DNA of 29,836 nucleotides from assembly GCA_000697335.1 (NCBI GenBank), contig JNEM01014318.1, forward strand, positions 1-29,836, in the 5' to 3' direction. Source of the stretch: Conidiobolus incongruus B7586. Its lineage: Eukaryota; Entomophthoromycota; Entomophthoromycetes; Entomophthorales; Conidiobolaceae. The number at the start of each line of letters is the position of its first letter. The first letter of the stretch is position 1. The notes beneath the pieces were generated by a model. It did not search any database. It was given only the letters and a program-made list of their open reading frames with translations, and was not told the DNA's origin. Made by a program: the position numbers and the translations under genes. Shown here piece after piece: positions 22,603 to 29,836 of the stretch.

Positions 22603-22969
22603 GGATGGGAAGGCTGTATTTATTTAGAATCCATTTTTATGATATGGGATCTCGGATATTCGAATGAAATTCTGTTTGAAACTTTGAATTCAGCCAAGCA
22701 TTTTGATGACTATTGGTCACAAATTATCCATAAACAACAAACTTAATCAAAAAATCAATTATGGTGGTAAATTTTTTCTTATGCAAAGAATTCATCTAAA
22801 AATAATATGGGATAAAATTGCTGGAGAGATTAAAAAGAAGCTTTGCAATACAAATTATCATGCCTTGGCTTACTTTGATTTCACATATACAAGATTATAC
22901 AAAAGACCCATTTTATCAATTTTAACGAATTTCAAGAATATTTCCTTTATTGAAGTCAAATTAAAATAG
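22603..22969 (+). pseudogene. possible gene relic, F-box-like start
   Basis: One plus-strand frame is open from 22603 to a stop at 22744-22746 and reads as protein: MIWDLGYSNEILFETLNSAK, then HFDDYWSQ. Open protein-like sequence then continues in another frame (88 codons from an ATG at 22703, stop at 22967-22969, containing NTNYHALAYFDFTYTRLYKR). The NEILFETLN stretch resembles the start of an F-box (pattern P.EIL..I), a family greatly expanded in fungi, but the Pro is absent and nothing else confirms it. The frame change means either a decayed gene or an unrecognised intron. It is divergent from copy 4, with about 100 bp between them. Confidence 0.3.
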
Positions 22970-24449
22970 GTTAAAACTTTTCAGAAGTACTATTTACCTC
23001 TCTCTTTCTCTAAATTTAATTCTTTACTATTATATTTAATTATATTAACATAACTATTTATAATGAACTTTACTTTCACTATTAATATTTTATTTATCAC
23101 TATTAAATTACTAATTATATTTGAATTGTTAAATTGGAATTAATAATTAAATATTTAATTATCAAACTTCTGATAAATTGAATTTGAAGTCAAAAGAGAG
23201 CAAATTATAGTGAATTTTGGAATGATGACATATAATTGGTTAATTCAATTTATCAATATTAAATATAATATTGATAAAATTTGATTTTTTAGAAGATTGA
23301 TAGAATTTGATTTTGGAAGTAATTAGATTGGAAAAATATTATATGATTATATAAGATTTATAACTTATCAAGGTATTAATAGAAATCTTTTAAATATGAA
23401 TAATAGGCATTGGGTCGATATTATTGTTATCACTTTTCAAAATATCACTTCATTTTTTTATTAAATATTCCATATTTAATGAAATTTCTATAAATAATTA
23501 AGAATCCTAATTTGTAAATTTACTAATAAATGTTATAAGTAGTTATAATATTCAAATCCTGAAGAATAATAAATAGTTTTTATTATATCAGATATATACT
23601 CAATTTAACTTTAATAATAATATTTAGCTTTGTTTTAAATAAAAGTAAAATCCATATATTATTTATTAGTGAAATATTATTATTTATCAAGGTCAGCCAA
23701 CTTAGACTTTGATATTGATTTTGATCAATAGATTATATACATCATTTTAAAACAATAATCAAGTTTGATGACTAATATTATTCCAGGTTATAGGTAACAA
23801 TATTTTAGCTATTGATTAATTATCAAAACAATATCATAAATCCTCAAATAATAGATAATGTTGTATATAATAATTGAATTTGAAATAATATTCATAATAA
23901 TTTCTAATTGATAGTAATTGAATGAATTCAAGTAATTTGATTATTATATAATTTGGAAGTTTTATTTCTATTGAGATTAATATTCGGATTATCCAGGTTA
24001 TAAATCTTGTATAAAAAACAATATTTAAAATAATTTATATATTGTCAAAATTTGTGAAGATTGTGAAAATCTAGATTTTAGCATTTTTTTTTGGAAAATT
24101 GAGATGAAAAATAGAACATTCCGGATTAAATCTCAAAATCCTAATTCTGAGATATAGTTATCCAATCAATAATAAATCCCAACAATCAACTTAATATTCA
24201 ACTTCATTTTTATTCCCAAAAATGTAAATTAACCTACCAAAATTGTCAAGTATGAGTTTTCAAAATTTGCGGTTCGTGTATAAACAAATATAATGAAATT
24301 AATACTGATAATTTCAAAATACTCGTGAATCTATATTAGTTTCTTATTTAAAATAATTAAATGGTGTTATTTATCGTATTCAAGTTGATTTTTAATATTA
24401 ATTTTAGTTAATTCATAAAAAACAAAGCAATTTGAGATTATAATGTTTA
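22970..24449. other. AT-rich intergenic region, no gene seen
   Basis: Stops in all frames, no GC-richer patch and no structured repeat. It ends abruptly at the TGTCACGA motif that opens the next unit. Confidence 0.55.
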
Positions 24450-24673
24450 TGTCACGACCCATCGTGACATTATCCAAAACAAGGTCATATTAAGAACAAA
24501 ACGAAAGTCCCCGAAGCAAGCCAAAATAAGTAAAACAATTAGTATAGAATAAGGAAACATAAAAGAAAACACCAGAATAGTTTACTCAACTATTCTGGTC
24601 ATTCCTTGAAAGATCCAAAGAACTAATAAACTCTCTCTCTCGAAATCAGAGCACCTTATCATAAGAACATACA
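24450..24673 (+). mobile_element. LTR-like leader (Ty3/gypsy-type edges), fossil
   Basis: The unit opens with TGTCACGA, a 4-nt spacer and TCGTGACA, a perfect 8-bp inverted repeat. TGTCAC...GTGACA is a common opening of Ty3/gypsy LTRs. Sequence changes here from AT-rich to mixed composition. It includes a strong hairpin at 24571-24599 and a CT run near 24632, and ends ...ACATACA at 24673, giving TG...CA edges over 224 bp. No second copy is seen in the window, so it would be a solo or truncated LTR. The alternative is a host promoter and leader for the open frame that begins two bases later, at 24676. Confidence 0.4.
24571..24599 (+). other. 12-bp perfect stem-loop
   Basis: ACCAGAATAGTT, the loop TACTC, then AACTATTCTGGT: twelve paired bases around a five-base loop. 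It sits about 75 bp before the open frame at 24676. In an LTR it could be an R-region hairpin; in a leader it could affect translation. The pairing is directly visible, but any function is inferred. Confidence 0.7.
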
Positions 24674-24675
24674 TT

Positions 24676-24963
24676 ATGGTAATGCTTCGTTACATTTTCT
24701 CCCCTATAGTCCTAAAAGAGACCCCCCTTGCGGAACCTACACAGGTATCCTCAATTGTATTCGTCGTCGCCGTTCTATGTATAATGATTAGCTGGGGGGG
24801 AATTTGGGTGACTACTGGGATTAATCGTTGGATCATGCGCTTATGTTTATTACTGAGTTGGGGAATCCTTATACATCGATGTGATGACCTCGTGACGAAT
24901 CCCTCGGCCCCTCATTGGCGGATCCTAGAGGCCATTGACAGTTTATTATTTATTACTTATTGA
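24676..24963 (+). CDS. small open frame with two predicted membrane segments, unknown
   Basis: A 95-codon frame with balanced base composition, unlike the AT-rich flanks, so it is likely to be or have been coding. Two hydrophobic segments are visible, about 25-46 (SSIVFVVAVLCIMISWGGIW) and about 52-66 (WIMRLCLLLSWGILI), followed by a polar tail with HRCDDLVTNPSAPHWRILEA. The composition turns AT-rich within a few codons of the stop, so the true protein was probably longer and is cut off here. I do not recognise the family and see no catalytic motif. It follows an LTR-like leader with only two bases between, so it may belong to that unit or be the front of a host membrane protein gene. Confidence 0.4.
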   Translation: MVMLRYIFSPIVLKETPLAEPTQVSSIVFVVAVLCIMISWGGIWVTTGINRWIMRLCLLLSWGILIHRCDDLVTNPSAPHWRILEAIDSLLFITY

Positions 24964-26317
24964 AAATTTTATATTAAATATCATATATGGATTATTGAAA
25001 TTGAAAATATTAATTCAAAATATTTTGTAATATCAAATAATTAGGATTAAAAGGTTGTTTAGTAATATTATTTCTAAAAATTATTAATCATCTAATAAAC
25101 ATTCAATATATAATATATCAATTGTTCTAAATAAATGTTCAAATTTAATGTAGTCATTCAAATCATAAATTTAATTAGAAAATTAAAGGCACTAAACATA
25201 TTTTAAAGTATACAGTATAAATTTTACTGTAATAACCTAAACAAAACTAGTATTAAAAATTATCAATATTATATTAACATAATACAATTGAAGATAATTG
25301 AATTTATTAATCTATAATAATAATTATTTAATCAAAACTTATGATTTAAATCAAATGATAAAATTTTACAATTGTATATTCAACAATTAGTAAAAATTTG
25401 CATTTTCTAAAATTTGGTATTATTGAAAATATTTGATATGACAACTATGAATGTGAGAAGAAATACACTTTTAAAACTTAAATGAGAAATCACGAGTGGT
25501 AAACTATAGGTTACCATAAAGTTAGCGGGAATTAGTGGATTTCACCAAAAAGATGAAAATAGCTTATTATACATTGTGTTCTTCAAGTAAAATAAAAATC
25601 TCAAATATGTAACAGCTTAATACTTTTGTGAGCATTATAAGTAAAACTTGGAGACTATACTTTTGTAATGAATATAATTAGACAAAGTTTATTGGTTCAC
25701 TTATGATAATCTTATATTAGTTTACATTGTTGCTTTTTATGGACAGGAATGCCGCACTGGTGGAAAATGATGGAATCAACCAGTTCATGAAATGAGTGGC
25801 ATCCAATGTGACTTCTTGATTCAGAGTGTTAATCATGGATTCTTGAGTGATTGACGAGGTAATTTCCTATCAAATAATATTACTAATAAAATAAAATATT
25901 TAAGGATTAATATAAAAATTGAAAAAATTATTTAAAAAAATACAAAGTTCAATATCATTATTTTGAATTATTAAAAAATTAGAATATTGATTTGATTGTA
26001 ATTTTAAAATGAATCATTTTTAATATTCTAAATTATATTTGTGTCAATTTAAATCAATTCATATAAGATTAAATAAAAAATAATTATGATATTAAATTAT
26101 TATAGTTGAAATTCAATCTTTTAGTTATATATATTAAATTATTGTAAATTTTCTATAAATTCTATTTTTTAAAATATCATTATATATATATATATATATA
26201 TATGAAGTTTGTTAATTTTATTATTTTTTTTTAAAATTAAATTTGACAATGATGAATTCAGTATTTGATCAAAATTTTACAAATTTCATAGAGATTTAAA
26301 AAGTTTGATCCAAATAC
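24964..26317. other. intergenic region with one small open patch
   Basis: Mostly AT-rich. The exception is 25717-25866, where more G/C is visible and the minus strand is open for 49 codons. Its peptide contains TSSITQESMINTLNQEVTLD and MNWLIPSFSTSAAFLSIKSN. A TTTGATAG just before the open part could be a splice acceptor, so this might be the last exon of a lost or unseen gene. I do not recognise it. An (AT)n run lies at 26180-26203. Confidence 0.35.
26180..26203. repeat. (AT)n microsatellite
   Basis: An uninterrupted AT run of about twelve units, roughly 190 bp upstream of the receptor gene. Confidence 0.85.
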
Positions 26318-26325
26318 TATATAAA
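26318..26325 (+). promoter_or_regulatory. TATA-like box upstream of receptor gene
   Basis: TATATAAA on the plus strand, about 65 nt before the ATG at 26391. The distance is plausible for a fungal core promoter, but chance matches are common in this composition. Confidence 0.35.
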
Positions 26326-26390
26326 TTAATATTAATTTAATAGAATTTAATTACTATTCAAGTAAACTATTGTGTTATCACTAAATCAAT

Positions 26391-27317
26391 ATGACTGGCG
26401 TTGAGAATATTTCCGCTATTACTGAAGATGTTCGAGGTGGTATACTAATCAACTTTGCAATTTGTGGTGTATTTGGTCTTATTTTGAACACATTAATATT
26501 AATAATATTATTCAAAAAGATAAGAAAAGGAGGTTCTCATTGTGACATTAAATTGTGTACTTTTGTAGCGCTTACAGATGTATGTGTATCCTTGGGGCAA
26601 TTGTTTCGAGCTATATTTGCGAAATATCCCTATAATATATTCAAAGAACATCCATATTGGTGTAAAGCAGATTTATTCATCAATGTTCATTTACTCCTTG
26701 TTGCTGGATATAGTTTAGCAATAATGGCTTTAGAGAGATTCTTCCTGGTTTGTTTTAATATCAATCTTTCTTCTTATTTTTGGTTTGCACTTATTGCACT
26801 CACCTGGTCACTCCATTATATACTTGCAGGCTTTTGTGCATTTAGCGTAGGTCCAATACTTGCAAAGACTGAAACTAATTGTTCAGCTGAACCGATAGGA
26901 ATATGTTATCAGAGCTATCTTATGGGAATTACATTGTTTTTGCTATCCTTTTTATCGGTTATTATAAGCTACTGCGGCATAATGATAATTAAATTCCGAC
27001 AATGTTTAAACCAAATTAATCTAAATATACCTAAGGAAAAAGTATACTCTGAATTTCGTTCCACTTTCACCAAATCTTTGATCAATATGACGTTATATAT
27101 TTTAGTTTTTTCTGGTAAATTATATATATTAATTTTTGAACTTTCAACGGGACGTAGGAGGACATTAAATATGGATATTTATACTCAGATCATGATATCC
27201 TATTCTGGAATTATAAATGCCTTCATACTCCTGTATATGAATCAAGCTATAAGGGTATCGTTTTTTGAATTGCTAAAATCTACTAAATCCAAGCTTTTAA
27301 ATTACCTGCATTTTTGA
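26391..27317 (+). CDS. rhodopsin-like (class A-type) 7TM receptor
   Basis: A 308-residue intronless protein with seven hydrophobic segments at about 18-42, 54-76, 95-121, 129-152, 174-201, 229-250 and 264-288. Class A marks seen: Asn33 in GLILN (TM1), Asp63 in ALTD (TM2), Cys91 before TM3 with Cys164 or Cys172 in the second extracellular loop for the usual disulfide, ERF (115-117) at the cytosolic end of TM3 in place of DRY, Trp139 in TM4, and NAFILLY (276-282) in TM7 in place of NPxxY. TM6 lacks the CWxP motif. An NIS sequon near the N-terminus fits an extracellular tail. It should sit in the plasma membrane and may signal through G proteins; the ligand is unknown. TM7 has no lysine where retinal would attach, so it is not an opsin. 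A decayed tandem copy follows at about 28545. Confidence 0.85.
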   Translation: MTGVENISAITEDVRGGILINFAICGVFGLILNTLILIILFKKIRKGGSHCDIKLCTFVALTDVCVSLGQLFRAIFAKYPYNIFKEHPYWCKADLFINVHLLLVAGYSLAIMALERFFLVCFNINLSSYFWFALIALTWSLHYILAGFCAFSVGPILAKTETNCSAEPIGICYQSYLMGITLFLLSFLSVIISYCGIMIIKFRQCLNQINLNIPKEKVYSEFRSTFTKSLINMTLYILVFSGKLYILIFELSTGRRRTLNMDIYTQIMISYSGIINAFILLYMNQAIRVSFFELLKSTKSKLLNYLHF

Positions 27318-27648
27318 CTTGATCTAATTTGCTCAATAAATTATTTAAAAATTTTTTGTTAATTTTAGTATAATTTAATAAATTAAATATTTTTAATCAC
27401 TAATTTATTAGGTTCAATCAAAAAGATCAATCACCACCACAGATTTTGGGGCATAAAAAAGGAAATCAAAACACACTAACTAATAGGAATTATTAAATTT
27501 AAATATAAAAATTGAGTATGAATTAAATTAAAACGCCTGAGCACTGTCAATCCCCAAATATAGTAAATATCCATCAAAACAGTATTTTTTCACTTCATAT
27601 TCCTAATACAGTAGATTAATTGCCCTCAAAACCTTAACTTATAACAAC
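27318..27648. other. intergenic, no gene seen
   Basis: The 3' flank of the receptor gene. AT-rich at first, then rising in G/C toward the leader that begins at about 27649. No open frame of note. Confidence 0.45.
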
Positions 27649-27924
27649 GTCACAAACCGAGTGACGGACGGACATTAAGCGTTCACGTGTCCCTCGAATA
27701 GGTGTCTATACTATCGAGCGAGTTTTCCTACTTAACCCCGAACATCCACTAGCACGAGATTCATCTAACCCCGTTGGGAATGAATCTGATGAGGACTATA
27801 AAAGCTTACATAAGTTCACTAATAAAATATGACAAATTAGTTACTGTCAAATTAGCCAACTAACGGTTGTTTGATTCATTTGAATTTGAAACGTGTTTAT
27901 TTTGGCTAAACCGATCCACACACA
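27649..27924 (+). promoter_or_regulatory. GC-richer leader with TATA box, possibly LTR-derived
   Basis: The patch opens with GTCAC, a 7-nt spacer and GTGAC, followed by ACATTA, recalling the opening of the LTR-like unit at 24450. It carries a CACGTG palindrome (27684-27689) and a good TATA box, TATAAAAG at 27797-27804, about 121 nt before the ATG at 27925. The start codon context is CACACACAATGCC. The whole reads as a promoter plus leader for the next open frame. Because such inverted repeats also open gypsy-type LTRs, an LTR remnant is the alternative. Confidence 0.4.
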
Positions 27925-28167
27925 ATGCCTGACTTAGCTCTAGTAGATCCTAGAGTAACTCCATTCGATGAAGTAGCCAGGGTTCGTCTGGCCACCCAGC
28001 TCGTAGCCGCTGCTCCCCATATAGTGGGAAGAGTACTCACCTATTTGGATACTCCGATTGCCAAAACAGTGATGGAAATCGGACTGTCGTTGTTACTTGA
28101 GGCAACAAACAATAAAGTCTTTGGTAGTGATATCAATTTAATCATTTGCGATATTGTAAAAATCTAA
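27925..28167 (+). CDS. short open frame of the LATQL family, probable 5' fragment
   Basis: An 80-codon frame behind a recognisable TATA box. The first 64 or so codons have mixed composition; the tail (NLIICDIVKI) is A/T-rich and looks like flank read-through, so the original protein probably broke off near 28110. The core RVRLATQLVAAAPHIVGRVL and the following LDTP match the pattern of the open frame at 14917-15123 (R..LATQL...AP..V..VL..L.TP). The region is helical in character and has no membrane segment or catalytic motif. I do not recognise the family. Two isolated copies, each lacking the rest of the gene, fit pieces of a dispersed element or of a multicopy gene. Confidence 0.45.
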   Translation: MPDLALVDPRVTPFDEVARVRLATQLVAAAPHIVGRVLTYLDTPIAKTVMEIGLSLLLEATNNKVFGSDINLIICDIVKI

Positions 28168-28544
28168 ATTTGTTATAGTTTCATTAAATATCAAAATTTT
28201 GCTAATATGAAATCATTAGATATTTATTTCTATATAAAGTATCCAGTAATTAAAATTTAAAAAAAATATAAAAATTTTAATTTTGAATTTTATAAAAATA
28301 TCATATTTATGTTTATAAGTTGTAAACTTATTTCATAATTATATATACATTTTAAAAACACAAATATAATATCTATAATTTATTAAAACAAATTTTTTTG
28401 ACATTTTAATAGACTAAATAATTTAAATCTTTTTGTTCTGATTCATTACATCATTCAAATTTCATTAAGTATTAAAAGTTTTAAATTTAATAACGATCAA
28501 AGTAATTTTCCAATTTATGGTGCTTATATTTTACCACAATAATA
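28168..28544. other. AT-rich spacer, no gene seen
   Basis: Strongly AT-rich sequence between the truncated open frame and the receptor pseudogene. No open frame or structured repeat. Confidence 0.5.
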
Positions 28545-29446
28545 TCTAGCGAAGAAGCCAAAAGAATTATTCAAGTTGCTTGAAATGGTATACTGACCAA
28601 CTTGGCAATTTTTCGTGTGCTTAATCTTATTTTGAACCTATTAATATTAATAGCCTTGTTCAAAAAGATAAGCAAAGGAGGTTCTCATTGTGACATTAAA
28701 TTGTGCACTTTTGTAGCGCTTTCAAATGTGTATGTATCCTTGGGGCAATTATTTCGAGCTATATTTGCGAAATATCCCTATGATATATTCAAGGAACATC
28801 CATATTGATGTAAATTTGATTTATGAACAACTGTTCAATAACTCCTTGTTTCTGAATATAGTTTAGTAATAATAACCTTGTACTGATTTTGCTTAATTTG
28901 TATTAACATCAAAATACCTATATATTTTTGGTTTGCCCCTATTCCACTCTCATCTTCACTCCAATTTACTTTTTGAAGTTTAATGCATATGCCGGATATC
29001 GGGTGCTTTTGATAATAGAAACTAATTTTTCGTTCAAAACATCAGAGATATGTTAATAAGATTTCTTTATGGGATTCATACTGTTTTGATTATCTTCCTC
29101 AGCATTCCTGAGTTATTGTGATATAATAATACTTAAATTTTGACAATTGTGGAATCAAATTAATATAAATATCCGCAAATGAAATATATACATAGAATTT
29201 AGTTCCACATCCACCAAATCTTTGATTAATATTTTGTTATAAATCTTAATATATTTTGACAAATTATTTATAATTATATATTAGCCTTCAACAGGCTAGA
29301 AAAAAACAATGATTATGGAAATTTATTTCCAGGTTGCATTACTCTAGACAAGAGATGTCAATGCATTTGTTCTGCTGTATATGAATCAAGCTGTTAGCGT
29401 TTCATTTTTTGGACTGTTAAGACATATCAAATCTAATATTTATTAA
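28545..29446 (+). pseudogene. decayed tandem copy of the 7TM receptor
   Basis: This aligns along its length with the intact receptor at 26391-27317, from near its N-terminus to the last codons (TATATGAATCAAGCT near the end is shared). Breaks include TGA at 28581-28583 where the intact gene has CGA, and TGA at 28806-28808 where it has TGG (the Trp before the TM3 cysteine); more follow downstream. The TM2 aspartate has become Asn (ALSN). No ATG aligns with the intact start. Hand counts give about 91% identity over roughly 28670-28810 but only about 72% over the next 130 bases, so decay is uneven. The two early stops fit C-to-T type transitions. It should not make a receptor. Confidence 0.88.
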
Positions 29447-29836
29447 TAATTAATATATATTTAGTTTTATAAATTTTTACAGATTCAAATTATTTCAATA
29501 TAAGTTAAAAATATGAATATTCTTTTATATATATTATAATGATATTAAATACCTTTTTTAAGTCAATATATTTAATAATCACCCAAGTATCAAAAGATTT
29601 AAAAGTTAAGATTTTGAATAATTATAAATTTATAAACTTATTATTTTAAAAATTCAATTATTTAACTTCTTTTTAAATTAAATTTTATTGTAATTTTAAT
29701 TATATAAAATATTAAAATAAATTAATAATATAAAATAAATATTTTCTTTTATTATCAATAAACATTTGTTATATTTGGTAAGTTTATAATATTTAAAAAA
29801 TAGCTATTTTATTAAAAATTAAAAATTAATATTTTA
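29447..29836. other. AT-rich flank, no gene seen
   Basis: Nearly pure A/T sequence to the window edge; no open frame, repeat unit or GC-richer patch. Confidence 0.55.

Noticed and set aside
26391-27317. Microbial or animal-type opsin as identity of the 7TM protein
   Set aside because: TM7 has no lysine at or near the retinal-binding position; its only charged residues lie at the cytosolic end.
1-29836. CRISPR array, rRNA or bacterial operon features
   Set aside because: No regularly spaced direct repeats, no rRNA-like conserved blocks and no closely packed co-directional genes; everything points to a eukaryotic nuclear sequence.

Overview
The window is very AT-rich eukaryotic DNA with intronless protein genes separated by kilobases of low-complexity sequence. 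I read it as a fungal nuclear scaffold. The clearest lineage marker is a GT15 (KRE2/KTR/MNT1) mannosyltransferase, a family known from fungi. A rhodopsin-like (class A-type) 7TM receptor beside it is unusual for Dikarya. Such receptors are known from early-diverging fungi, notably Conidiobolus-type Entomophthoromycotina, so that group is my best guess for the source (inference).

Layout. From 1 to about 14.2 kb and again at 21.4-22.5 kb there is a family of four related type II membrane glycosyltransferases, all on the minus strand. They resemble GDP-fucose O-fucosyltransferases: an N-terminal anchor, a GG(F/L)NNQLEQLW motif, an RRGDF motif and a GNR.SSISSN motif. Copies at 1418-2560, 13039-14187 and 21351-22499 are intact; the copy at about 9990-11124 is a pseudogene. 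The plus-strand KTR mannosyltransferase (6454-7626) lies inside this array. All would act in the Golgi/ER lumen on secreted or cell-wall glycoproteins. There is no operon-like packing; each gene appears to be a separate unit with its own TATA-like box.

From about 14.9 to 16.6 kb there is a patch of less AT-rich debris: a short open frame, an interrupted coding relic and a 299-bp LTR-like unit. From about 16.9 to 21.3 kb the sequence is extremely AT-rich with no credible gene. A possible gene relic (22603-22969) lies divergent to the last glycosyltransferase.

The right end (24.4-29.4 kb) holds two similar modules, each a leader opening with a GTCAC...GTGAC inverted repeat and running into a short open frame (24450-24963 and 27649-28167). 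Between them is an intact 308-residue 7TM receptor (26391-27317), and after them a decayed tandem copy of it (about 28545-29446). The short open frames at 14917-15123 and 27925-28167 share a peptide pattern and seem to be pieces of one unrecognised family, possibly retroelement-derived.

All calls come from reading the sequence; no database search was run, and identity figures are hand counts over stated stretches.
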